A stretch of 64,000 bases of DNA. It comes from Gibbula magus (Eukaryota > Mollusca > Gastropoda > Trochida > Trochidae). Under the pieces are notes generated by a model. That model saw only the letters and a program-made list of their open reading frames with translations, ran no database searches and was not told where the DNA came from. The stretch is from NCBI GenBank assembly GCA_936450465.1, contig OW388299.1, forward strand, positions 43,969,548 to 44,033,547, written 5' to 3'. Shown here one piece after another: positions 13,901-28,900 of the stretch. The stretch's first letter is position 1, and the number at the start of each line of letters is the position of its first letter. The translations under genes and the position numbers were made by a program.

Positions 13901-16900
13901 TGCTTGACACGTCAAAGTGCATCTTAAATATTTCCCTTTACCCATTCTCTCTCCTCATAGGTTAATCAAGTCATTTTCTTCTCACATAAACTTTGCTACA
14001 AGTGGAGTACTTTTTTGTCTAGAAATAGAGACTCCTGATTGGTTGGCATCAAAGTTAGATGTCCAATCAGCAACACTGTTACAAACTGAGCATTCAGTCT
14101 GTTACCGTCACAGGTGAGAAGACCGGAGTTCCTTCACTTGTGTTATACGCACCCATTTTTTCACAAGTTAGTCTGTTGGAGATGTAAGACCCTTTTGTTG
14201 ACCATTCTGTGTTGTAAATTTTCAACGCTAATGGATTTTTCTATAAGTGAGAAATATTGTAGACTTGTACAAGAGGTTAAGTGGGAGGAATGACTTGAGT
14301 AACCTTTGGGGAGAGAATGGCCTTTACCATGAAATAAATAATTTTAATGTGTCATTCATTTTGAGAGGATATTGAAACAAGATCTTTTACAAATTCATTT
14401 TGTTAATCATAGCAAAAAGAATTTTAAACTTACATGATCAACATCAAATTTTTTCATTTTATACATTTTTGTTAACAATTAATGCATATTTTTATCAAAT
14501 TCCAAAATGTTAAATGAAAACTTAAATAAACTATGTGACATTAATTCTACAAAAACTATTTTGTTAAGAGACTTAAAAGAAATTTAAAATACGAACAAAT
14601 TACTATTTAAAACAAGTTTTAAAGAAATTAATAATATAATTTCATTAAAAAAAGCTACCCTACAATTTAATACTACTAAACCTATTTTTTAGATAAAATA
14701 AATTAGAAAAATAAATTAAAAGTAATTTTCATAATCAATAACAGTATATTACATATCAACTTATACAGCCAACCAACATATATTTCACAACGCAAGGAAG
14801 TTAGCTATTCAGCAAATGGGATGGGGACTTGGATTTGGGATTAGGATTCAGCATTTGGGATCAGGATTCTGCATTTGGGATAAGGATTGGATTAGGAATT
14901 GGGGATTCAGCATTTGGGATAGGGATTTGGATTTGGGATTAGGATTTAGCATTTGGGATAAGGATTGGATTAGGGATTGGGGATTCAGAATGCAGGATTC
15001 AGCATTTGGGATAGGGATTTGGATTTGGGATTAGGATTCAGCATTTGGGATAAGGATTGGATTAGGGATTGGGGATTCAGGATGCAGGATTCAGCATTTG
15101 GGATAGGGATTTGGATTTGGGATTAGGATTCAGCTTTTGGGATAGGGATTGGATTAGGGATTGGGAAGGGATCTTGGACTGCCATTGCTAATAATTATTT
15201 AGGGATTAGCATTCTAATCAGTTAAAACTAAGTTTATTATGCCATGGGAGAAAAATCTTGTATTTTTTAAAACTGAACCAGGAAACGGAATGAAATCTAA
15301 TCATTCAAGAATGAAGAAATAACTTTTTATCATGGAATATATTGTTTATTTTTACTGGGTTTTTTTAATTGATAACAATGATGCAAAATATGGAAAATAT
15401 GTTTTTAAATTTTCACATCAAACCATTTGATCAATGATTTGTTGATTCCTAAGAAAACCTTAGCTTTAAGTCCAAGAGAGGGAACATTTGGATTTGTTTT
15501 TTGAGAACTTGGAAAACAAATCCTCTACCACTAGTACAAAACACTACACTAGGACATATAAAGTCTGTGGTAGAGGCTGAATAACTATGGGCTTTCTGAT
15601 GATTTGATTTCAATCATTCCCGCCACCTGTTATGAATCTAAATTGTCTACCTTCACCGGTGCTGACTGCCATTCGTTTCTACATTTCAATTCAACTCAAC
15701 TTGTGTGACTACATGCACTGTGAATTAATTCTAATTTAAATTAATTATTTTAATTATAGTGCCAGACCATTCAAATATCTTGTGCCACTGGTTACAGATT
15801 TGGATAAATTGAAAATTCCTTTTTTAAAATGTTCTCATTTCAATTTGTGCAAATTGACATGAATTTTCATAAAATTACAAAACACATTTTTTCATTTCAG
15901 TATGTAGAGCAAATCACATTAACTGACCACACCTAGTGGCAGCCTGGGGGTGAAAGAAAATCTGTCTTAGCAAAATGGGTGATCACCAAATTAAACAAGG
16001 TGAAATTAGTTCATCCACTGAAATTCCAATCCCTTGATATTTCAGTGTGACTTTTTCAACACAAATGAACATACATTTTTATTATTTTTAAAAATCCACC
16101 TATGAATTATGTCACTACACTGAAACCAGAAGTACAATCCAGTTTAAGTCTGTGCCCTAATCTGACCAATCGCTGACAGTGAGAGGGTGAAGTGCGGGTT
16201 ACACAGGCAAACCGACAAGAGTTACCTCCTCCTGGTGACGTTTATGTTGACCTTCGAACTTGTGCTGTACGCGAACATTGTTGTCAAGCTAAAAATCAAA
16301 CGTTAATTAAGACCTGGACTTGGTATACCCACCTGACAAGATTGGATGGATCGATGGCATGAATGTTAACCCTTTACAGGCTAGTCCAGGAATATGTGGG
16401 AACATCATCAGATACCAAAAGCCAAGGAGCTAGTGGTTTTATCAATTTTGCATAAAAGATTTAAATTTAAAAAGTTAAAAAAAAGTCTAAAGACATTTTT
16501 TTATAGACATGCAGGGAAAGGGTTAAAATTTCTCTAACTAGATGAAAGGGAATTTGAATATTTTTTTAAAACGTCGGATAAAAGTTATATACAATCAGGA
16601 AACGGTGGGAGAAAACATGCATATAAATTAAATTCAATTAAGTTCGGTAACAGGAATTGTTAGTATGAGAAGGACACAACAGTTTAAAAACTGTTTAAAC
16701 AACAATTATACTAATGGATATACTATTCAGATATGGGATCATGGTTTATTTTTTAAGGATTATATTCAGAGGGTCACATTGCATGCATGAATAAGAACTA
16801 GAGAATCTTAGCGTAAAATTACATGACCATTGAATCAAATTGAATGTTGCAATAGAATAGTAACTATAACTTTCCATAAAACTTTTGAGTAAAACCACAA

Positions 16901-19900
16901 AATCCAATAATTCAATTAAATTTCAAATCATAATTTTTCAATGAAGACAAATTCAATGAAGAGGACGATAAATCTGTTATCAACACATGGAGTTATCTGT
17001 AGGAGCAAAATTTTATAGTAAGATCTTTTGAGGGTTGGATGACCCCCAAAATTCCATGGGAAAACGGCTATCAACTTCTAAGCTTACTGTACAAGATGAG
17101 ATAAATAATACTCAGTTGCCAATGTAGAAAAACCTTAAAAAAAGATCAATGAATCACAAAGATTCAATGTCATATGATTTGACCCGATAATACTCTAGTT
17201 CTTTGTAAAGGGAGATAACTCTTCTTACCTCAGCAACAGCAGCGTCTCGCTTCTCCTGTATCGCCAGCAGGTCTCTGCGTAGTTTCTGTATTGTTTCATC
17301 TCGCCTACCGAGCTCGGACTTGAGAATTTCGTGATGATCTTGTGTCGACACTTGACTATCACGCAGTCGCTCTTGTAATGCTCCGATCTGGAAACAAAAT
17401 GTATTTAAATCTTTTCTAACTTTTTTATATGAAAACCATGCAGGGTGCCAAATTACAAGAAATCCAACTCATTAACTAACGTAATAATAGAGAATCTGCC
17501 TTTACTTTAAGATTATTTTCACATTAGTAGCGTAAGTGTTAATATGGGCAGTATGCGCAGTCAAGTCAAACACAAAACAAATTGAATATATGAAAAATGA
17601 AAGATTTTATTCTCTCACCTCATCAAGTGATTTTCTTCTGTATTCTTTTGATTCCCTCAGTTCATTTTCTAGTGTCCTAATTCTTCTTTCAAAGTGGGTC
17701 ACCTGGAAAGAATTTTGGGAAGATATCAATAACATATTCAATGAAGATGGTCGCATTCACACTTCCTGTATGTAACAGTTAGATAAATCAGAGTGAAAAC
17801 AATAACAAACCAAAGTTTGTTTCGAACAACCGGAACATGCGCGAGGTGAAAGGAGTGCCTGAACATTGTTCTTGGTATGAGGAACATGTTCCCATGAAAT
17901 AGTTGGTGCAAGAACATGCAAGAAGCGCGGGAACATGTTCTGCATGCCAGGAACAGTGGTCTGAGCTGCTCCTTTCAATTAGCATATGTTCTTGATGTTC
18001 GGACCAAACTTTGGTAATCAAAAGGAGCAGGCCTTAACATTGGGGGGACTTGATTTGCCAGCCGGGCTATCGCCCGGGTCGCCCGCAACCCGGTTGTGAA
18101 GCGGCGACGCACTTGATTCAGGCGGGCGGGTGTTCAATATCGCCCGCCGGGGTAGCCCGGTTGACCCGGTTTCAAATGAGCGGGCTATCGCGGGCGATAA
18201 TGGCGGCATACGGACCAAACTCATTTTTGCAAATTTGAAAATATCGTATATCTTTCCATCTATACATTTACAATACAATTATTTATAAGAGTACTGGAGG
18301 GAAAGACTAATGTAGCAAACTTTTCAAGCAGAAGTAATAATATTGTTCATTGTTGTCGAGATATCGTTGTCATTGTCGCAAATACTTAAGAAAAGTTCGA
18401 TTATTAGTTGCAGGGCAACTAAGTTGGCTCTGATGGTTGCCATAACAATCAACTTGATTTGGTTCATCTGCTCGGATCACCCGGATAGCCCGGTCAAGTG
18501 CCCCCATGGTGTTATTCACGCTTCCTGTCTGCAAAAGGTAGGTAACTCTTGAGGACAACAAACCAAGCATACCACAAAATTATAATTTTATTCAGCCATC
18601 CTTTAGTTGACCAAGTTATCTTTAAACTACACTTCACACTATAAGTAAAGTTAATAAATCAATGAAGTGCGAATTGAAAAGTAATGCAACTCACATCGCT
18701 AGAGGACTGAGAATGATGATCCTTCATGGCAGAGATCTCACCGCGCAGTTGTCGGATCATGTCCTCGTACTTCCCAACCTGAGAAATAGAGCAAGTATTC
18801 TAACAAATCTAACATGATCAAAGGAAAACATATTTTACAGCACATGAATTGTTATTAAAGAATATGTGTGAAAATAATAAAACGGAGCACCTTTAGAATC
18901 CCTCACCAGACAGAAAGCACCTCTACGTACAACTTCCAAACGCAAGGCATAACTCTTGCCAGTCTGCATTACTGGCTGATTTAACCCTTGCGGTATTTCC
19001 CTCTCTTTCTTGTGTCGAGGCAGTGAATCGTTGCACTGGAAATGCATAGCGGGCCTGGATTTCACAGATTTCTTAAGGAAATAGTGCAAGGCCTAAATCA
19101 GCCAGTAATGGAGACTGGCAAGAGTTATGCCTTGCATTGGGAAGTTGCTCTACGTATATAATCACACCAATAAATAAAGAGAAGTATACAACAGTGGGCT
19201 GATCATCGTTAAGGGGACATTTTGACAAAAACAACAATCATTTCCGTGTTTACTGGCAAAAGTTTAAAAAAATTCGCCTTAAAATGTTAACTTGATGAAC
19301 TAATCATTAGGAGATGACAAAAATAACAATCATTTTCGTGTTTACCAACAAAAGTTATCAAACCTTTGATCATCTGAAAATATTAACTAGCTGAAACAAT
19401 GTCAAACCATTAAGAGTTGCCAAGAAACTGTATTACATAGAAGCTCATTTAGTATCCCTATATTCACTACACTACACTACCTCAGCTGCTGCGTGTCTGT
19501 GTTTATCCTGCAGCATCTTGACTGTCTGGCCGTGGTTGGAGTTCTCAGAGTCCTTCACTGCCAGCTCATCCTGTAGTTCCTGTAGCTGTCCGGTCAGAGA
19601 TCCCACCTTCCGCTCTCGGTTCTGAAGCTGTAAGGAAAGTTTTGTAAAAATATTTATTACCCATATGGTTGAAAATAACCGAGTTAATATTATTGATATG
19701 AGTACATGTGCACATATCACGATTGCCTAGCAACCATTGTTTCACCGCGACGTCCCTTGTTTCGTCGTCTGTGACGTCATAAAACGATTGTTCGTGACGT
19801 CACTGTAGCTTCCCGTCGCAAGAGAAGTGGGTCGTTTCCTGACTATTTTTACGCCAAACAAATGGAATAAAATGGGTAATAAAGAAATTATTACACTCGA

Positions 19901-22900
19901 AAGTGTGCCATACTACTTTTACGAAACTCGTGCAAATTTATGTATAACCCTCACTCTCGCTCGGGCAATACAAAAATTCACACTTCGTAAAAGTATGACA
20001 CACTTTCTCTGGTAATAATCTCTATGTATGAGGGTGTTTACACCATGTAAAATTTCACACCAGAAGTATTGAATTTTTCTGCATCCATAAAAATGCAGAT
20101 CAAAATTTCAGTCACAAGGTATATGTTTGTCAAGGAACATTTGCATCACTGACAAAAACTTTGTGTATCATCTTGTACTTGGTATCTATAATGCAAATGT
20201 AAGATGTATTATATTGTGTCAGTTGTATGGAGATAAATCATTTATGTGTCATTTTGCAGCAATAGTTTTATATGGAACCGTAGAGATTTATATTGAAACA
20301 GTGGAGCTTTATAAGAAAACAGTCAAGATTTATATTAAAACTGAAGATATTTATATGTAAACAGTAGATATTCAATATGAAACAATAGAGATTTATATGG
20401 AAACAGTAGGGATTAATATGAAAACAGTAAAGCTTATAACGAAACAGTAGATTCATATGGAAACAGTTGAGATTTGGATGGAACCAGTCGAGATTTAAAT
20501 GGAAACAGTAGAGATTTATATGAACAGTAGAGATTTATACGGAAACAGTAGAAAGTCATAATAAAACAGTAGAAGGTCATATGCAAACAGTAGAAAGTCA
20601 TATGAAAACAGTAAAGATTTATATGGAAACAGTAAAGATTTATATGGAAACAGTAGAGATTTATATGGAAACAGTAGAAAGTCATATGGAAACAGTAGAG
20701 ATTTATATGGAAACAGAATAAATATATATGGAAACAATAGAGATTTACATGGAAACAGTCTAGATTTAAATGGAAACAGTAGAAATTCATATGGAAACAA
20801 TCTAGATTTATTTTGAAACAGTAGAGATGTATATGGAAACAGTAGAGATTGATATGGAAACCGTAGAGATTTATATGGAAACATACCTCAAACTGCATGT
20901 CCTCCAGCTTCTGTTCGTACTTCCTGAGATCTGACTTGAGTTTGCTGACTGAGTAATCCGACTGACTAGAATATTCCTGTCGTGATTCTGAGGAAGAGCG
21001 CTGCAAACATTGAGACACAGTTAACCATCAAGAAAATGTTGATCAGTTTCAAACCATTCCAGATTTGGCAACAAAATAATCCGCGACTTCCCACTGTCTA
21101 AATTAATTTTCCTATAAATTTAAGTGGCCAATTTACAGGAATCACAACACAATATAATGAATTATTATATGATTGCAGGTGGAATATAGGGATTTATAAT
21201 ATGATTGCAGGTGAAATACCGGGATCTATCAATGAAAATAAACCGTGTTATCAGTCACTAGTGAAAATAACAATGGAACGTGTTATCAGTCTCCAGTGAC
21301 TGATATAACAATGACATGACGTCATAAAACAATGCTCCGACGTCATGACCGGTCATGACGTCACATTGTTGCTGAGGCGACAGGCTCATTCTGCAGCCGA
21401 CTTAACGAAAATGCAAGTCGATTTCGGTGAATATGCAAGGATTTGGTCATATAATAAATAGAAAATTTTTCTTTTCTTGACAAATACAATGTTTATCTCA
21501 TCTTCGGAGGTAGAAACTTTAAATATTATCACTCATGGCTGTGCCACTCGTGCTAATAAAAACTTTCTACCTCACTCAATGAGATAAACATGGTATTTGT
21601 CAAGAAGAGCCAAATATCCTCTAATTATCCAGGATTCGTTGCTAAAGTTTATCCAAGAATTTCACTAAATCTTCAGGTTCATTCTTCCAGATTAAACTTG
21701 AAACTAATATGAAAGTGAAGCTGCACATAAATATAAATATTGATGCAAACTGTACCTTATCATGAATCTGGACCTGAAGTGACTTGATGATGTCATCCTT
21801 GCGTCGGAGCTGGTCTTGGAGATCCGAGACACGCCCACCACCAACGTCTTCCGTGTGCCGCCTGTAACGTGGTCAAATTTATCACCAACGAGGGCAAGTT
21901 CCTCAAGCCATAACTCTCCATCACTGGCTAATTCAAGCCTTGATGCATTTCTTTACCTTTTCTGTGCTAATGTAGCCTGAACCACCACTCAACAGTGTGT
22001 GCTGCTATGCTTGCACAAGAAAGTTAATGAAATGCTGCAAGGCTTAAATTAGCTAGTGATGAAGACTAGCAAGTAGCAAAACATATTGGGTTAATATCCT
22101 CCATATGATGTCGATCACCTTTTACTTTACTACTGCCTTTGGAGTTTACAACAAAACTTAGAAAAAATAGATTCTGAATAAATAAATTTGTAAAAATCTC
22201 TTTGAATTGCATGCCAATCATAATAATATACATGCTTAAAAAACAAATATATTGTGATATGATACTTACGATTTAGTGTATGTTTCATGCATAGAACCAA
22301 ACACCTGATCGACCGTGAGTTCACGAAACCTAACATTGTCAATCTGAAAACGATAATTTTATTGTGAACATAAAAAATAATAAATAATACAAAAACATAA
22401 TCATTTAAACAAGCTATTCAAACAAAAGTGTGAAAATTTGAACTGTGCAATCTGACTAAATCAAGATCATATAATATCACATACCGCTGAAGATCTGATC
22501 AACCAGTCATAACAAATTGATCCTAAGAATCTACCAATCACATCGCTGCTTACTTGTTTCTTACTGTCAAGAGTTTATAAGAAGCTGTATGATTGGATAG
22601 ATTCCAAAGAGGCTCATTACCTTTTGAGATGATAGACAGACCTTTTGAGTTTGCCAAACATCGTATACAAATCAAAGATCTTGATTTTAATCAGATTGAA
22701 AAGGTGAAAATTTAATTACAGGATAATTAATATGATCAAAGGTTCATGCTGACAAGTGACTGAATAAATCTTTTTTATCATACTTAAATGCATGCAAAAC
22801 GACTAAGTCATTGAGAGTGCCATGAAAGTCATGGTGTCATGGTGTACATTGTTCACTACAAGTGATGACATCGATGGTGTCATGAAATACTATGTGAACA

Positions 22901-25900
22901 CCGTTCACTGTAAGTGATGTCTTCGACTGTGTGAACACTGTTCACAACCAAAATCATTACAGCTGTAAGAAAAGTCCATGAGTGGACTATGGTGCCCTGA
23001 AGCAAATCTACGTATAACAATCTCCTGTGACCTATAACCCTACCTCCCATCTGTTGGTGGTACGAGCAGTGCTAACGACGCTGATGAGCTGGTCGATGTC
23101 GTGGTTCAAATTGCTGTTTTCATCTCGCAGTTTGCTTACAAGGTCCTCCTGACGAGCCAGACGTGACTTGCACTCCTATAAATACATGTACAATTTGTAT
23201 TATTTAACTTTTCAATACTTTTTAACCTTCACTGCCACTGGAGCTTGTGGTTTGCAAAACAGCCAATCCTTCTGAAAAGTTAACAGGTCGTGCAATGTGT
23301 AGATGAGGTTAGGGGATTGTCGGATTTAACGTTGCTTTTAAGAGTACTTCACTTATCTCAGCTGCTAGTATTATTGCAGGGAGAAAGCCCACAACACCAG
23401 TGTGGCTATGCATTGCAGTGAAACCTGCGAGCAACGACTGGAACTAGCGAACCATGGGAGACATTGCACCCAAACTTACTGCGTGTAGAACATTGTCCTG
23501 TGGCAGGAAACTCTAAGGTGACCTTAAGCCTCTAAGGTAGTCTTACTGCAATGTTAAAAGATGGTACTAAGGTTAACCTTAGGGTTATGGCTGTTTTGTG
23601 CAATGGCCATCTGGTCTCAAAGACAAAGTTGCCAGTTCTCCTTTCAGGATTCGAACCCCAGACCTCTTGATCTGAAGCCGACCAAGCTAATCACAACGCT
23701 ATGCCACCCCCACAATATGTAAACATTTAGCTCAAACCATATTCGCCCAAGCATGGATGGCTTGTGCTAATGTAGATGTACATGTACAATTTGTACATAA
23801 CTATGCAATACATCAATTATTTCAGGGGAGATAATTATATATTACATGGTGCATATACCTCAACAGAAAATAGGCATTATAATGGTCCTTGCATGAAGAA
23901 CTCTGATTACATCAGGGGAGATAACTTATGAGTTTTATAATGGTACATACCTCAACCAAAGTTTCTGCTCTGGTTTTCTCAACCGCCAAGTTCCGCAACT
24001 CTCGTTCCAAGTCACGTGTCTTTGATACATAATCCTGAAATTAAAAAAATATTATCATTTCTTTTATTCAGTATAGATCCATTATATCCCATGTGAGGAA
24101 GAGAATTAAGACAAAGATTTGATAAAAATCAACCATTTTCCGAGGAATAAAAATGCGCACCTCCCGGGATACCAACTCCTATCGTTTGGCGGTTCCCTCG
24201 CCAAATAGTCTGATGACGTCACTTATGCTTGCTGATGCATTTCAGTTATCCAATCATAAAAAATCCAACGAAAGCTTTCAGTGTGACGAGCTAGGGGCAA
24301 ATAACTCTAGAGAACCATCAGTTCGTCTGTTTTCATAACATTCGGAAAGTGGTAATGAATAAAACTATGATGTGATGACCCACATATAACCCAGTTTTGT
24401 CCGCACTTAAAGGGGCAGTATCACGTTTTTTCGCTGAAATAAGTTGATGAAATGTATTTGAAAAATAATGTCACTGATAGTAAACCAACCTTCTCTCTTC
24501 CGGTAATTAAGTTAAAAATGAGTGTACATGGTTTCGTAAAGCCATGGGGATCATTTTTGTCATTCGAAATAATAAATTGTGTTCACAATAAAATGGCCGC
24601 CATGCAATTTTTGCTTTATATGCAACACCGTTATTACCACTACGGATAATTGGTTTGTGTAATAAGATGTTTTACCCTCTAAAGCAAATTCAAATGGCAC
24701 AAACTATGGTAATAAATAGGAAATTTGAAAAAAAATTTTTTGCAAAAAACGTGCTACTGCATGAACCTATATGGGGTGTTCTCAGACCTTGTGGTGAGGA
24801 ATCGATAGAACTAATTTGTATCCCGTTAGATGCACTGTTTTGCAGATTTCCTCGAAACAGCGACGAATTTTATCAGACTTTCTGGTTGATCAACTTCTTT
24901 ATTTCAAGAAATTGTGTGGACAGAAAATTCTAGTTAAATAATTACTTGTAAGATATTTTTGTTGTCCTAAACTGAAAGCAAAAATTGCATGGCGGCCATT
25001 TTAATGTGAACACATTTTATTATTTCGAATTACAAAAACGATTCCCATGGCTTTACCGAACCATGTACACTCATTTTGTAACTTGATTTTACGAAGAGAG
25101 ATGGGTGTTTTACTATTGGTGACATTATTTTTCAAATACATTTCATCGACTTATTTGAGCGAAAGAATGTGTCATAACGTCCTTATTGAGAACTTTACAT
25201 GCTCTACAGCAAACAAAGTTGCCAAGCCCCTGGTAGGTTTCGGACCCAAAACCTCTTGATATGAGATCAATCGTATTAACCACTGCGCTATCTTGACCCC
25301 TAAATATGGCATGTGACTGACTTGGCAAATTATTCTTTAATCCTGAGCCTATAAAACATTATTCAAGAGAAACTTTGTGCTCACCCCATGAACTTCAATT
25401 CACAGTTCTCGGAGAACTTAAGCATAAAAGTGAGTTCTAGAGTGTTACATATAATTCGGGGTATTCTCAAAATCACAAAACAGCTCCAACAGATATAAAA
25501 CAAAGATAAGATATAAAACAAATTTTTGATAAAGTTAACTGATAAGTTTTATGAGTTTCAAAGTTTTCAAAGCATCCAGACATAATAAACATTACAAGTA
25601 CATTTTTTTTTTAATTCCATAATAGATCCAAAATTTTGTTTATTGAAAACAATCTATGCCAAAAAAACTCCCAAAAGATATACTTTTCTGATGATAATAT
25701 TAGAAATGAAAATAAGAGATATACAATTTTAAAATTTAAAATGCTATCACAGAAAAAGGCTACATTTTCGACATCATAATCATAATTTTCAGTTCAGAAT
25801 TTATTTTGTAAGATTAAAGATACAGAGAAAATATTGTTCGGGAACTATTCATTTTAATTTCCCCGTTGAAGCAGTAAAGTTTGGTGCTTTTGAGATTTTA

Positions 25901-28900
25901 CATAGCTAAAGTATTTCACCTTTTTTTATTTGAAGACAAAAATAATCTAATCATTTATAATTTTCAACAACCATAAAATGACAATTATGCCAAGTTAATC
26001 ACAAACAATTTCACATGTAGCATAATATCCCAATCAAAGAAATCTTTCAAATCGCAGAAATACTCCATAATCAAATATCAAACACACATTCAAGCTATTT
26101 CAGCCTACCACAATTTTTAGGCTCAAGTTACGACTTGCGCGATTACGCAGTTTAGCACTTGATCACTCAACAAGCCTAACTGATAAACCCTGCCTTTCTC
26201 CACGTTAACTGCCCGCGTATATTATGACTCAGTTGCTTTGTACAATCACGGTGTGGCTCAACAATAATCATAGTGGGTAGTCTATCAAAATTGCTTCAAA
26301 ATTTGAACACAGGTGTTCGGTATAATAGATAAAACTTCAAACTGTTCAGGTAATTATGTATCACACTTGAATAGGTGTTGAGGTATTGAGGTCGAAAATC
26401 GGGACAGTTAGAGCTCATTTGTGATTTAATGTTGACGTTTCTACAGGTGGTGTTTACATAGGGATATACTTATATTGGTTTCATTTTTTATTGATTATAT
26501 GACTATTAATGTTTGATGTGAAGGCTTGATATTGAAAGATAATATAATCAATTCTGATGATTTTGTTGCTTACTATAAATTGAGACATTTATTGTCAAAT
26601 ATGAAGTCATGACATTCAAAGATTATAGGATGAATTACAATAATTTCTTTGCGAATTATAAATTGAACCATCTTTTGTCACATCAGTCAAAATATAACTT
26701 TAATCTGGTAATTGTGTTGTTCACAATAAATTGAAGGATCTATTTTCACATATTATGTCAAGATGTTGACAACATCTTTGATGGGCATTCTAGAAGTTGA
26801 TTGAGTGAGTGAGTGAGTTATTGTTTAACGCCGCTTCGGCAGTATTGCAGCCATTAGCGGCGAGCTTAGAAGTTGAGGTGATGAAGAATGAAGAAAATTT
26901 TATGGGTACACAACTTCTTTATTCTACATACTACTAATGACAACGACATTAGTATCTATGTTGAAACGTCGCCTACGTTGAATAAAGAAATTGGGGGGTT
27001 TTTTTCAAATAATTTTATTCACATGAGTAGGTACATTCACATAATATTGTCATAATATTGTACATACATTATGGCAGATTGCAAAAGATTCACATACTGG
27101 CATGTCAATTGAATAAATTCTGCAATGGAAACCATTTTCTTGTAAATTCATTTGGTTGGTTTTTCATTCTGGCAATATACCTCTCAACTTGAAAAATATC
27201 TTTCAATGTGACAATGAATGTTTTAAAAGACATATACACTATATATTTCTAATACAACTTATATAAATGTATCTCTTTCCAACTAGAAGAATATGATTCA
27301 GCAGCTTGAATTTTGCAATCTCCTGAATAAAGAAGTTGCGTATCCATAAAATTTTCTTCATCCTTCAAGATGTTGATAATTTTGTCATCATAATAAATTT
27401 CTATTTATAAAAGCTGGTCCCGAATGGCTGTCACCTAATATACCTTTGACACTTAGTGTGATTACTGCCTACCATGATCCCCGAAGATTAGGAAAACATT
27501 ATGACAGAATATAGGTATATTTGCCCAAAAATATTTCAAGGTCAAGTCCAATGTTTGTAAAACCTAGTCCCAAGTGACGGACACCTACTATCTTTGACAC
27601 TACAGACCCCCTGCCTATATGCCACGAGTCCAGAAGATTATATAGATATCCCCCTAAACAGTTTACTTATTGTTGAGCCGTCATGGTAAAGACATCAATT
27701 AGTAAATCATGTGTCAACGAGGGTCGTTACATGGAGTCTTCATGCCCCAATGATACATGTATTATCTCAACAATCAGAGTCCTATATCACAGATCAGCTG
27801 GGTCGATTCCAAGATATGGGAGCAATTTATTGCACTGTATGAGAACAATACAAGAAATATTGTTACAATCCTTTATTACTCATCCGTGGTGAGATCACAC
27901 ATTAGATAACAATGAGTTGGTTACACACATGTGTGATACGACCGTGTGCTGCTGTAACGTCATAATGAGAGCGTGACGTCATAATCGTTTTTTGTTGACG
28001 TCATAATCGTTTTTTGTTGACGTCATAATGTTAGCGACGGCAATAGCGGGTGACCTATTTGCAAATGAGCAACGCTTTCTTGCATTTCAACGCTATCTAC
28101 ATTATTGAGTAATAAAAAAATACTAAACTCGGTCCCGTCTAATAACATGTTTATGAAACTCGTGAATGGGATCGGAATAACAAACCATTCACTCGTTTCA
28201 TAAACATGTTATCAAACGGGACATCGTTTAGTATTCTATATGTAACAATATTTAGGAAATAAGTTTTTATATTTGCCATGTCATGAAATTGATTTTCTAT
28301 TCATTATGTAGTTATCCAGAACCTTAACAAACAAAACCCAAATCAAGTCTATCATATTGTAGCAAGTCTAGGAAGCTTCATATAAGAAAATGAATCATAA
28401 AGGCTCCTTTTAATTTTTTTCTATTTGTTCATTTCTTTCTGAAAAAGTTCATTTCACTTCAGGCACAAATGTTATCTTGTCAACATGATTCAAATGATTT
28501 TAGATTTTTACAAAACATGCCCAATTTTTTTAATGATAAATAGTTGCGAAGAAAGTGACATCTCAGCTGCTGATTTCTTTTTATATTTTATTGGATAGAA
28601 TAATGACGAGGGAGAAATAGATTTCATTTTTTTTCATCGAAATATAGCTCTGAAGTGACAGGTCTCAAAATAGCAACCAATTTAGGAACATTTGCTCCCT
28701 AATTTTTCAGATTGCTCCCTGTAATTTTGAGTTAGGAGCACACATGCTCCTTGGCAAAATTTGGGGTCCACTTAAAATGTTTATGTTTTTTCCATCAAAT
28801 TTAACCATTATCCATCACAATTGCTTAAAAAACAGTTTGAATGTAAACCAGCTTACAGTTTTCTGCATATATTCATTAATTTATAGGTAATTTTAACAAT

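Noticed and set aside
14816..15034. Gly/Ile/Trp-rich ORF
   Set aside because: Translation of a GGGATT-rich array; composition artefact.
18018..18278. GC-rich ORF or CpG-island promoter
   Set aside because: Inverted ends show that the GC-rich block is part of a mobile element.
20434..21018. A 194-codon minus-strand ORF as a separate gene
   Set aside because: Its first part is exon 7; the remainder is 21-bp minisatellite in an intron. Kept as an intron-retention possibility only.
24655..24933. 92-codon plus-strand ORF
   Set aside because: It starts inside a TIR element and has no similarity I recognise and no supporting splice sites.
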